The notes under the pieces: model-generated
Seen by the model: only the letters and a program-made list of their open reading frames with translations
Told to the model about the DNA's origin: nothing
Database searches by the model: none
Part shown: positions 16,492-24,771 of the stretch, one piece after another
How the letters are laid out: every line of letters starts with the position of its first letter
Position numbering within the stretch: position 1 is the first letter of the stretch
Translations under genes and position numbers: made by a program
Assembly: GCA_963836405.1 (NCBI GenBank)
Contig: CAWIJL010000015.1
Span: 55,328-119,327 of the forward strand
Direction of reading: 5' to 3'
DNA length: 64,000 nt
Source: CAWIJJ01 sp963836405
GTDB lineage: Bacteria; Acidobacteriota; Terriglobia; Bryobacterales; Bryobacteraceae

Positions 16492-18387
16492 GTGGCACGG
16501 CCGCTGACGGCAAATGAAGCACTGGAACTGGCGCGGTCGCTGTGCGACGGCGGCCGGTTGGCGGAAGCATCCGAGGTTTGTTCGAAGATTCTTCTGGCCG
16601 ACCCAGACCATGCGGACACGCTGCATCTGCTCGGCATCGTGGCATACCGGCAGGGGAAGCGGGAAGCGGCCATCCGGTGGCTGCGGCGAGCGGCGCGCGT
16701 CCAACCGGGAGGGGCCGCGGCACGGAACGATTTGGGTAACGTCCTGATGCAGGAGGGGCGGACGGCGGAAGCCATGGAGCAGTACCGGCGCGCGGTGGAG
16801 ATTGCGCCGGACTTCGCGGCGGCGCACAACAATTTGGGCAACGCGCACCAGATCGCGGGCGAGTTCGAGGAAAGCGTGGGCTGCTATCGAAGGGCGATCG
16901 GGCTGTCGCCGCAGTATTCCGAGGCGCATCGCAACCTGGGCAGCGCGCTGCGGCAACTGGGCAGGCTCGCCGAATCGGTGGCCTGTTTTCAAACCGCGGT
17001 CGCGCTGAATCCGGCATACGCCGAGGCACTGACGGAACTGGTGCAGGGAATGCAGTCGGTGTGCGACTGGTCGGCGATAGGAGAGATTACCGGGCAACTG
17101 GTGGAGGTAGTGGAATCGCAGAAGGCGGCGGTAAATCCGTTCGTATTTCTGTCGCTGGAGACGACCGCGAGGCAGCAATGGCTGTGTGCGCGGCGGTGGG
17201 CCGCCGAGTATGTGGACGGCGGTGCGAACGCGATGGCGAAAAGGGCGGGAGCAGCCGCGGCGGGAAGGATCACGCTCGGCTACCTGTCGGCGGATTTCCA
17301 GGAGCACGCCACCGCGCACCTCACGGCGGAGTTATTCGAGCGGCACGACCGGGATCGCTTTCGAGTGCTCGGATACTCGTACGGCGCGGACGATGGGAGC
17401 GCAATGCGCCGGCGCCTCGTGGCGGGGTTCGACGATTTCGTGGACCTTGAAAAGGCGTCGCATGCGGAGGCGGCGGGGCGGATTCGCGCGGACGGCGTGG
17501 ATATTCTGGTGGACCTCAAGGGATACACGCGCGATGCGCGGCCCGCGATTGTAGCGATGCGGCCGGCGCCCATCCAGGTGAACTATCTCGGATATCCGGG
17601 GACGATGGGGACGGACGCTGTAGATTACATCGTGGCGGACCGGTTCGTGATACCGGACGGCGAGGAGCCGTATTACTCCGAGAAGATAGCATATCTGCCG
17701 GACTGCTACCAGGTGAACGACTCAATGCGCAAGATCGCCAGCCGTATTCCGAGCCGCGGGGAGTGCGGGCTGCCCGAAACGAGCTTCGTGTATTGCTGCT
17801 TCAACGCGTCATATAAGTTGATGCCGGGGCTGTTTCCGACGTGGATGCGCCTGCTCGAGGCATCGCCGGGGAGCCTGTTGTGGCTGCTCGCGTCCAATCC
17901 GGAAATGGTGTCGAACCTGCGGCGTGAGGCGGAGGCGCGGCTTGCGGGCGGCGCGGAACGATTGGTATTCGCGCCGGCGCTGCCCAATCCCGAACACCTG
18001 GCACGGCTGCAACTGGCGGACGTTTTTCTGGACACGCTTCCGTACAATGCGCACACGCTGGCGAGCGATGCGTTGTGGGCCGGGTGCCCGGTTATCACGT
18101 GCGCGGGAGTGGCGTTTGCGTCGCGGGTTGCGGGGAGTCTGCTGCGAGCCGTGGGATTGCCGGAGTTGGTCACGAGCGGTCTCGAGGATTACGCGGCGGT
18201 GGCGATGGGCCTCGCGCGCGAGCGCGCGCGGCTGGCGGAGATTCGCGAGAAGCTTCGGGCGAACCGGGAATCGGCGGCCCTGTTCGATTGCCGGAGATTC
18301 ACGCGCCACCTGGAGGCGGCATTCGAGACCGTGTGGCGGCGTTATGAAGCGGGCGAAGCGCCCGCATCCTTCGCGGTGTCGCCGTAA
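16492..18387 (+). CDS. TPR-containing GT41 (O-GlcNAc-transferase/SPINDLY-like) glycosyltransferase
   Basis: GTG 16492 follows a GGGAG site; the longer frame to ATG 16441 would overlap the GH28 gene. The 631-residue protein has at least four TPRs in its first 200 residues (AVEIAPDFAAAHNNLGNAHQ, AIGLSPQYSEAHRNLGSALR), then the GT41 catalytic region with ITLGYLSADFQEHATAHL, VNYLGYPGTMGTDAVDY and DVFLDTLPYNAHTLASDAL, the last typical of the UDP-sugar site. Bacterial members transfer GlcNAc, glucose or other sugars to proteins or act in surface glycosylation. The substrate protein is not evident. Confidence 0.88.
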   Translation: MARPLTANEALELARSLCDGGRLAEASEVCSKILLADPDHADTLHLLGIVAYRQGKREAAIRWLRRAARVQPGGAAARNDLGNVLMQEGRTAEAMEQYRRAVEIAPDFAAAHNNLGNAHQIAGEFEESVGCYRRAIGLSPQYSEAHRNLGSALRQLGRLAESVACFQTAVALNPAYAEALTELVQGMQSVCDWSAIGEITGQLVEVVESQKAAVNPFVFLSLETTARQQWLCARRWAAEYVDGGANAMAKRAGAAAAGRITLGYLSADFQEHATAHLTAELFERHDRDRFRVLGYSYGADDGSAMRRRLVAGFDDFVDLEKASHAEAAGRIRADGVDILVDLKGYTRDARPAIVAMRPAPIQVNYLGYPGTMGTDAVDYIVADRFVIPDGEEPYYSEKIAYLPDCYQVNDSMRKIASRIPSRGECGLPETSFVYCCFNASYKLMPGLFPTWMRLLEASPGSLLWLLASNPEMVSNLRREAEARLAGGAERLVFAPALPNPEHLARLQLADVFLDTLPYNAHTLASDALWAGCPVITCAGVAFASRVAGSLLRAVGLPELVTSGLEDYAAVAMGLARERARLAEIREKLRANRESAALFDCRRFTRHLEAAFETVWRRYEAGEAPASFAVSP

Positions 18388-18393
18388 ATTCAG

Positions 18394-20043
18394 CTATCGC
18401 CGCGGCTCGATTTTCAGGGCGAAGGCGTACTGGTTGGGTTTCTGTTCCGGCATGTTGACGACGAGGCCCTCGGGGCCGCGCGCGAACTGGAGGGAACCGG
18501 GATTACCCAGCAGTTCCACGCGCGCGGGCTCGCCGGGGTAGTGCGCGCTTCGGGCTGCGAGACTCTTGATGGTGAGTTTCCCATCCGCGGGCCAGCCGAG
18601 CGCGATGGCGTAGAGCACGTCGCCTTTGGTGGTGAAGCGAATATCCTCGGCCGTGTACGGGCGCGTGTTGCGCTCGTTGAAATTGCCGGTGCTGCGGACG
18701 TCGGGCGGTCCCTCGCCGGAAACGGTGAACGGCCGCGTGCCGAAGATGGCCTCTCCGTTGGCGGGCATCCACGCCGCGAGGCCGTCCAGCACTTTGCGTT
18801 CGTCTTCATCGATGGCGCCGGAGCCGCGCAATGGAATGTTGAGCAGAAGATTCCCGTTTTTGCTGACGATATCGACCAGCATTTTGATGACGGTGTCCGC
18901 CGTTTTGTAGGTGTGATTTTCGAAAGTGGCGCGGCGGTAGTGCCAGTCCCCGATGCAGGTGTCGGTCTGCCAGGCGGCGGGAAGGATCTTGTCGGCGCGT
19001 CCGCGCTCGATATCGAGGACCATCGCGCCGGTGTGGTCCGGCGAGAGGCCCTTCGAGGTGAGCGCCGCTTCCAGGCGGCCGCCGTGATTCTTCATGTTGG
19101 CGTTGTAGAAGTGCGCGGCGATATCGAGGCCGGCCTGGCCGAGCGGCAGTTCGGTGTTGTCGAAATAGAGCAGGTCGGGGCGGTACTTGTCGAGCAGATC
19201 CTGACAGCGCAGAAACCAGCGATTGACGAACTCGGGATTGTCGGGCGGCGGCGCCTCGGTCCAGCGGCGGTCGTGCTGCTGGTGCCAGTCGTTGGCCTCT
19301 TTGATGCTGGTCAGGCCCTTGGGCATGGGCATGTTGGGGCCGGTATAGAGTTCCTGCGGGTCCAGACCGTCCCACCACTTGCCGTTGCCGTCGGCCTTGG
19401 TGAGAAACCCGTCGTAACGCACGCCGGCCATCGGACCTTCGGGATCGTAGCCGTAGGCGGTTTGGAACCAGTGCCAGGCGTGGGCGGAGTGGTTCGTGAC
19501 CCCGAAGCGAAGGCCGTGCCCGCGCGCGATTTTGGCCCAGGTGCCGATGATGTCTTTCTTCGGTCCGATGCGCACGGAGTTCCAGGCGTGGTGCGTGGAA
19601 TTGTAGCAATCGAAATTATCGTGGTGGTTGGCGAGGCCGACGAAATAGCGGGCTCCGGCTTTGACGTATAGCTGCATCAGCGCTTCCGGCTCCCAGCTTT
19701 CCGCCTTCCAAAGATTGTCGATCTCCATGAAGCCGAATTTGGACGGGTGGCCGTAGTGAGCTACATGAAATTGGTACTGCGGATGGCCCTGGATATACAT
19801 CTGGCGGGCGTACCAATCGCCCTGCTCGGGAACGCATTGCGCGGTCCAGTGCGCCCAGATGCCGAACTTGGCGTCGCGAAACCAATCCGGCGCTTTGTAC
19901 TGCCTGAGCGAGTCCCAGGTGGGCTGAAAGTCGCCCGATGCGATCTTGCGCGCACCGGCTGGTTGCGCGCGAAGCACATTGGCCGTCCACCCCGCGGGCG
20001 CAATGCCGGCCAGCCGCCGCATCGCGGATCGTCTTGTCATCAT
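18394..20043 (-). CDS. Tat-exported GH29 alpha-L-fucosidase
   Basis: The 549-residue protein starts at ATG 20043 behind an AGGAGG site and opens MTRRSAMRRLAG, a short twin-arginine leader. It has GH29 signatures: WFRDAKFGIWAHWT, YFVGLANHHDNFDCYNS, and the nucleophile region LLYFDNTELPLG whose Asp is the likely catalytic residue. The C-terminal beta domain is intact. It would release alpha-linked fucose from glycans. It is convergent with the GT41 gene, with 6 bases between stops, and divergent from the methyltransferase gene. Confidence 0.9.
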   Translation of the reverse strand: MMTRRSAMRRLAGIAPAGWTANVLRAQPAGARKIASGDFQPTWDSLRQYKAPDWFRDAKFGIWAHWTAQCVPEQGDWYARQMYIQGHPQYQFHVAHYGHPSKFGFMEIDNLWKAESWEPEALMQLYVKAGARYFVGLANHHDNFDCYNSTHHAWNSVRIGPKKDIIGTWAKIARGHGLRFGVTNHSAHAWHWFQTAYGYDPEGPMAGVRYDGFLTKADGNGKWWDGLDPQELYTGPNMPMPKGLTSIKEANDWHQQHDRRWTEAPPPDNPEFVNRWFLRCQDLLDKYRPDLLYFDNTELPLGQAGLDIAAHFYNANMKNHGGRLEAALTSKGLSPDHTGAMVLDIERGRADKILPAAWQTDTCIGDWHYRRATFENHTYKTADTVIKMLVDIVSKNGNLLLNIPLRGSGAIDEDERKVLDGLAAWMPANGEAIFGTRPFTVSGEGPPDVRSTGNFNERNTRPYTAEDIRFTTKGDVLYAIALGWPADGKLTIKSLAARSAHYPGEPARVELLGNPGSLQFARGPEGLVVNMPEQKPNQYAFALKIEPRR

Positions 20044-20132
20044 TCCTCGCCTCCTGCCGCTTGAAGTTCATTTCTACGATACTCCCGAGCGGTGCGGTCG
20101 TGTATAATTTGGCTCCGAAGGTGGATAGTGGG

Positions 20133-20801
20133 ATGTTTATTCGCTTCCGTCGCTCCCTCCTGGTCCTGATCGCGGCTGTGGTGGGTCTATCCGGCCAGAA
20201 TCCGCAGGAAGACCGCCAGGGAAGACAACTGGAAATCGAGCGGTGGAACCGGATCCTGACCGCCGAACAGCCGCGCTTCAACACGAATCCGAACGCGTTC
20301 CTGGTGGAGATGGCCAGGAGCCGCAAGCCCGGCCAGGCGCTGGATGTGGGAATGGGGCAAGGGCGGAATGCGATCTGGCTGGCGCAGCAAGGTTGGGACG
20401 TGACGGGCTTCGATCCGGCGGACCGGGCGGTGTCGCTGGCCCGGGCCAACGCGGCGAAGCTCGGCGTGAAGCTGACGACGGAGGTCAAAGGCTACGAGAA
20501 ATTCGACTTTGGCACTGACCGGTGGGACCTGATTGTGCTGTCGTACGTGGGGGGCCGCGAGCTGGTCGCGCCGGTGACGCGATCGCTAAGGCCGGGGGGC
20601 GTGGTGATCCTGGAGGGCTTCCACCGCGATGCGACGAAGTCGGCGTCCATCGGCGCCGCGGTGGTGTTCGACACGGCGGAAGTGCCGGGGCTGTTTCGTG
20701 AACTGCGCGTGGTGTCCTACGAAGAGCCGATGGCGACGACGGACTTCGGGCAGATGCGGGCGCGGGTGGTCCGGTACTGCGGGGAAAAGCCGGCGCAGTA
20801 G
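20133..20801 (+). CDS. Class I SAM-dependent methyltransferase with an N-terminal export signal
   Basis: ATG 20133 (GTGG upstream) yields 222 residues; an upstream in-frame extension overlaps the fucosidase gene and is noise. Residues 1-22 look like a signal peptide (FRRSLLVLIAAVVGLSGQ). The rest is a Rossmann methyltransferase with motif I ALDVGMGQGRNAIWLAQQG, acidic residue of motif II in VTGFDPADRAV and motif IV near LIVLSYVGG. An exported SAM-dependent enzyme is odd because SAM is cytoplasmic; the leader may be a membrane anchor, or the true start may lie after it. The substrate is unknown. Confidence 0.75.
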   Translation: MFIRFRRSLLVLIAAVVGLSGQNPQEDRQGRQLEIERWNRILTAEQPRFNTNPNAFLVEMARSRKPGQALDVGMGQGRNAIWLAQQGWDVTGFDPADRAVSLARANAAKLGVKLTTEVKGYEKFDFGTDRWDLIVLSYVGGRELVAPVTRSLRPGGVVILEGFHRDATKSASIGAAVVFDTAEVPGLFRELRVVSYEEPMATTDFGQMRARVVRYCGEKPAQ

Positions 20802-20823
20802 CGCAGCGGAGTATAGTGGAGCC

Positions 20824-21846
20824 ATGACTGGCAGGACGGCAGGAGCGTTGCTGGCGCTGGCCGTCGGCCTGGCAAGCGAACCGCCCGTTCGGGTGCTGCT
20901 GGTGGTGGAACGCGTGCAGTCCGCGCTCGCCCGCGCGGAAAAGGACGGGCAGACAGCCAAGGCGGTTTCCGGGTTCAAACTGGCGGAACGCTTGGACGAC
21001 CGGGTGGTCGAAGAACTGGAAAGTCTCGGCGCCGGTCCGAAAACGGTAGGCGAGTTGCGGCGGCTGCGCGACGCCTCGGCGGAGCTGCCAGTGCCGGTGG
21101 AAGCGCCCGAGTTCGCGCACGCTGCGGCTCCTTCGGATGAGGAGCGGAGCGTTTTGATTCGCGACGCTCGCGAGCAGGCCCTCAACTACGTGCGCTCGCT
21201 TCCCGATTTCGTTTGCAGCCAGGTCGTGCAGCGTTTTGAAAACGTGCGCGGCTACTGGGCGCGCAAGGATACGCTCGAAATCAAGCTGACTTTCTTCGAA
21301 CGGAAGGAGAACTATCAGCTTCGCACCGTGAACGGGCGGTCATCGTTGAGGCGCTATCGCGACGTCGGGGGAGCGATCACGGAAGGTGAATTCGGAACCC
21401 TGCTGGCCCACATTTTCTCGCCGGAGCATTTTGCCGCGATCGAGTGGGACCATTGGACTACGCTGCGCAAGCGGGCGGCGCATGTGCTGCGCTTCCGTCT
21501 GGCGGTGGAACACTCGGAGGCGCACCTGCAGGTTTACCGGCCAGCGGGTGGAACCTATGACGCAACCGCGGGACAGCACGGCTTTGTGTACGTCGATAGC
21601 GAAACCCACGCCGTCTTGCGGATTGTCGCGGAGTCGGACTCCTTGCCGCCGCGATTCCCGATCCGCTCAGCGATCACAAGTCTGGACTATGACTACGCCG
21701 AAGTCGGCGGCCACTCTTTTTTGCTCCCGCTTCGCGCCGAAATTCTCATGACGACGTCGGATCTGTCCACCCGGAACGAAGTCGAATTCCGCGACTACCG
21801 CAAATATGCCGCCGAATCGAGTGTCTCCTTCGAAGATGCAAAATAG
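20824..21846 (+). CDS. Conserved secreted protein of unknown function
   Basis: The 340-residue product starts at ATG 20824, 22 bases after the methyltransferase stop, so the two are probably co-transcribed. A short hydrophobic N-terminus (GALLALAVGLASEPP) suggests export. After a helical segment (about 25-110) comes a beta-rich domain with RSLPDFVCSQVVQRFE and later HGFVYVDSETHAVLRI and SLDYDYAEVGGHSFLLP, resembling outer-membrane-lipoprotein-sorting-like folds. I recognise the style from Acidobacteriota genomes but cannot give a function. Confidence 0.65.
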   Translation: MTGRTAGALLALAVGLASEPPVRVLLVVERVQSALARAEKDGQTAKAVSGFKLAERLDDRVVEELESLGAGPKTVGELRRLRDASAELPVPVEAPEFAHAAAPSDEERSVLIRDAREQALNYVRSLPDFVCSQVVQRFENVRGYWARKDTLEIKLTFFERKENYQLRTVNGRSSLRRYRDVGGAITEGEFGTLLAHIFSPEHFAAIEWDHWTTLRKRAAHVLRFRLAVEHSEAHLQVYRPAGGTYDATAGQHGFVYVDSETHAVLRIVAESDSLPPRFPIRSAITSLDYDYAEVGGHSFLLPLRAEILMTTSDLSTRNEVEFRDYRKYAAESSVSFEDAK

Positions 21847-21890
21847 CAGCAATCGCCACAGGGCTCTGGCATACTGTTAGTTCAATCCAA

Positions 21891-23168
21891 ATGACTCCGG
21901 CCGGTAGTATGATGTCGCGGGCTGCGCGCTGGCTGACGTTCGGCTCGGCAGTTTCCATTCTCTTTTCGATCGCTGCATCGCAGATTTTGCTGGGGCTTGC
22001 GCTGGTTGCGCTGATGCTGTCCGGCGAGAAGTTGCGACTGCCTCGCATTCGAGTGCCGCTGGCCCTGTTCCTGCTGGGCACGATTGTTTCGCTGGTGTTG
22101 TCGCCGGATCGTGCGGCGGGCCTGGTCCAGGTGCGCAAGTTCTTCGTGTTCGGCGAACTCCTGGTCGTGTTCTCCCTGCTTCGCGATTTGCTGCTGGTGC
22201 GATGGCTCTTTCTGACATGGGCAGGCTTTGCGAGCATCACAAGCATCCGCGGCCTGGTGCAATTCGTTCAGAAAGTGCAGGAGGCGCACCAGGCCGGAAG
22301 CAACTCCTATGATTTTTATGTCGGCGAGCGGATCACCGGCTTCATGAGCCACTGGAATACGTTTTCCGCGCAGGAGATGTTCGCTCTCCTCATGATCTGC
22401 GCGTACCTGGGTTTCGCCCCCGGCGTGTTCAAGCGCGGCTGGCTCTGGGTGGCTTGCATGGGCCTGATGGTGTTGGCGGTGGTGCTTGGGGAAACACGGG
22501 CGGTGTGGATTGGGACGGCGGTGGGCGGAATCTACTTGTTGTGGAACTGGAAGAGGTGGACCGTTCTATTGCTGCCGGTTGCGGCAGGCCTGGTTTTTGT
22601 CGTATCCCCCGGGGTGATTCGGGATCGCGTGACGTCCATGATACGCCCGAAGCAAGTCGATTCTAACCAGTTTCGAATCGTGACATGGCGGACGGGGCTG
22701 AGGATGATTGAAGCGCACCCGGTATTCGGGCTTGGACCGGAAGGGCCGCGCATTCATTTCGAGAACTGGGTCCCCGATGACGTACCAAGGCCCCTGCCGG
22801 TCGGATCTTACATTCACCTGCACAACATTTACCTGGAGTATGCGGCGGAGCGGGGAATTCCGACCCTGCTGATTCTGCTCTGGCTGCTGGGTCAGATGCT
22901 CTACGATTTCAGCCGGGGTATCCGGGCCTTGGGACCTGAGCGCAGTAACCGGAAGTTTATCCTTCACGGCGCGATCGCTGTCGTGCTGGCGACTATGGCG
23001 GAGGGATTCTTCGAATACAACCTCGGCGATAGTGAAGTGCTGACCATGTTCCTGGTTGTTGCGGCATGCGGCTATCTGGCATTGGAAAGTGAACCAGCCC
23101 TTGCTGAGCCGGTGGCAGGCGGAAAAACTGGCGCCCGAGAAGCGGCCGGGACAGGCTTGCCGGGTTAA
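21891..23168 (+). CDS. O-antigen ligase/polymerase-family (Wzy_C) membrane protein
   Basis: The 425-residue protein has about ten hydrophobic helices and the Wzy_C signature: a loop with WRTGLRMIEAHPVFGLGPEG followed by SYIHLHNIYLEYAAERGIP, where the His-Asn pair is characteristic. Proteins of this family join O-antigen or exopolysaccharide repeat units, or ligate them to lipid A or protein. Two starts are possible, ATG 21891 and ATG 21912; the first is given. No other polysaccharide-export genes lie nearby, although the GT41 gene is 3.5 kb upstream. Confidence 0.85.
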   Translation: MTPAGSMMSRAARWLTFGSAVSILFSIAASQILLGLALVALMLSGEKLRLPRIRVPLALFLLGTIVSLVLSPDRAAGLVQVRKFFVFGELLVVFSLLRDLLLVRWLFLTWAGFASITSIRGLVQFVQKVQEAHQAGSNSYDFYVGERITGFMSHWNTFSAQEMFALLMICAYLGFAPGVFKRGWLWVACMGLMVLAVVLGETRAVWIGTAVGGIYLLWNWKRWTVLLLPVAAGLVFVVSPGVIRDRVTSMIRPKQVDSNQFRIVTWRTGLRMIEAHPVFGLGPEGPRIHFENWVPDDVPRPLPVGSYIHLHNIYLEYAAERGIPTLLILLWLLGQMLYDFSRGIRALGPERSNRKFILHGAIAVVLATMAEGFFEYNLGDSEVLTMFLVVAACGYLALESEPALAEPVAGGKTGAREAAGTGLPG

Positions 23169-24374
23169 GCCAACTGCTGTGCGAGGGGCTTCCCGACGAC
23201 ACAATTCTTGGTTCCTCTCCGAAAAGTGAAATGGGAGTTGAATTGCTTTGAAGCCGCCGCTGGGGCTCGTATTAGGCGGCCCCCATGAGTCCGACGATGC
23301 AGCGGAAGGCTGCTTGATATACTTTAATAACTGCTGGCGAATGTCCCTCAAACGGAGCGAATCATTCAACTCCTCAAGGAGGTCGAAGGGCTCTCGCTCC
23401 AGGAACCTACCAGATCAACTGGAACACCCTGAAAGTCCGCCTGTTTTGCGCCCGGCAGCAAGTTTTGAAAGCATTCCGCGGGAAAGACGCCGAGAAGTAC
23501 ACGCGCATGCCGAATGAAGGTAAGCGGCGAACCCGGACGAACCGGCAACGGCGTACCCAAGAGGTTCGCAATATTGCTCACAGAATCCACTCTTGAACTG
23601 AGCGCCCGCGCCGAGGTCTCTAGGCTGAAAGGCGAGAAAGGAACGGTAAAACCCGTGAGACGAGGGCAGAACAAAAGGAGCTAGGACGGCTCGCGAGGTT
23701 GGAAAAGGCGGCCACGAACGCGTGCGCCACCGATGTTGTCGCCGCGCCCGGCCGCAGCCCGGGCATCCCCCGGGCCCATTCTGGACCGAATAGTCGAGAT
23801 TCAGGCGGCTCGCGCCGGGCACGCGGATTGAGACGGAACTCGGTGAGGCGCGCAGATGCTATCGCGAGTTGATCAACAGGTTCGTGGACGAACTGGGGAC
23901 CCGTTGCGAGCGAATGACGGAGGACGCCCAACGTATCCTAGTGTTTGAGCTTTAGCTGAGGATGTCCAGAGCGGCCTGAACGCGGCGGTTTATGAGAAGC
24001 GGCAGGTGCTGGGCTGGGTGATTTCATCGAACGGCTGTGGGATTAGTACCGCGTGACTCTAGAGCAGTTGCGAATGAACCAAGATTAGGGAGGCGCTTGG
24101 GTACGGATGATCGGCTGGGGCACCAAATCACTCTCGGAACTGGTACGAATCGACGGCGCCGGCATGGTATTGGCGTTAATACGGGGGTTACGTACAGTCC
24201 AGCCGCGAGGAGAAGCGCAATGCGGTCAGGGCGATCGAGTCCGCGGTGGCCCGAAAGACAACAACCAAGCTGTCGGCGTGAGGTTGCCAGGGAGGTGTTA
24301 GCAGTACCTCCGTGAGGTTAACGGACTGAACGGAGTGAAATTGAAATGGCCAATGTTCCCAGTTATTGAAAAGA
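23169..24374. other. Gene-poor, decayed stretch
   Basis: No open frame here has coding character over its full length. Short protein-like fragments occur in different frames of the plus strand, for example LSARAEVSRLKGEKG near 23600 and RFVDELGTRCERMTEDAQ near 23880-23925; the first resembles the coiled part of some transposase-linked proteins. This looks like the debris of one or more mobile genes next to the tRNA scar at 24375. A TGTTCCCAG copy lies at 24353. Confidence 0.5.
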
Positions 24375-24420
24375 TGGAGCGGGAGACGGGGTTCGAACCC
24401 GCGACGTCCAGCTTGGGAAG
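24375..24420 (-). other. 3' half of a tRNA-Gly(CCC) gene: integration (att) scar
   Basis: Read on the minus strand the segment gives the anticodon loop TTCCCAA (anticodon CCC), the variable region, a T-arm GCGGG-TTCGAAC-CCCGT, the acceptor 3' strand CTCCCGC, T and CCA. The 5' half of the tRNA (acceptor 5' strand, D-arm) is absent: sequence upstream on that strand does not pair. A 3' tRNA fragment ending at the anticodon loop is the usual product of integration by a tyrosine recombinase. Because the fragment is read leftward, DNA at higher coordinates is the inserted side and the intact tRNA would be expected at the far right end of the island. I found no second copy in the window. Confidence 0.8.
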
Positions 24421-24526
24421 TTACACGACACTTTAATTTCAGACATTTAGAGAGCGCAGGTGTTGGTTTGGAGAGTACCGAGACACCTGGAAAAACAGCG
24501 GTACACCGCGAGCGCCTCTTAATGGA

Positions 24527-24706
24527 GTGCAATTGGAGTGCAGCGCGTGCTCATCGACAACTTTCGAAAACAACCTTGGGTTAGTCCCGAATCCGGCCGA
24601 AATTCCTGCCGAGTACAGTCGTTCTCGAGAGCTCTCAGGCATTCTCATGGCTCTCCAAATCCTCGGGCGAGAGCTTGCGAAGTCCCGTATGTTTACCCTG
24701 CATTGA
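24527..24706 (+). CDS. Possible small ORF upstream of the VapE gene
   Basis: From GTG 24527 a 59-codon frame runs to TGA 24706 with a fairly normal composition (PNPAEIPAEYSRSRELSGIL, then LQILGRELAKSRM). The frame is open upstream to about 24437 without an obvious start. It may be a small island regulator, or a remnant. No family recognised and no Shine-Dalgarno site seen. Confidence 0.25.
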   Translation: MQLECSACSSTTFENNLGLVPNPAEIPAEYSRSRELSGILMALQILGRELAKSRMFTLH

Positions 24707-24771
24707 ATTGCACCCCAGAAACAGCAATGGCCCGCGCGCGAACGCAGGCCATCGACCCAAAGGGGTGAAAA

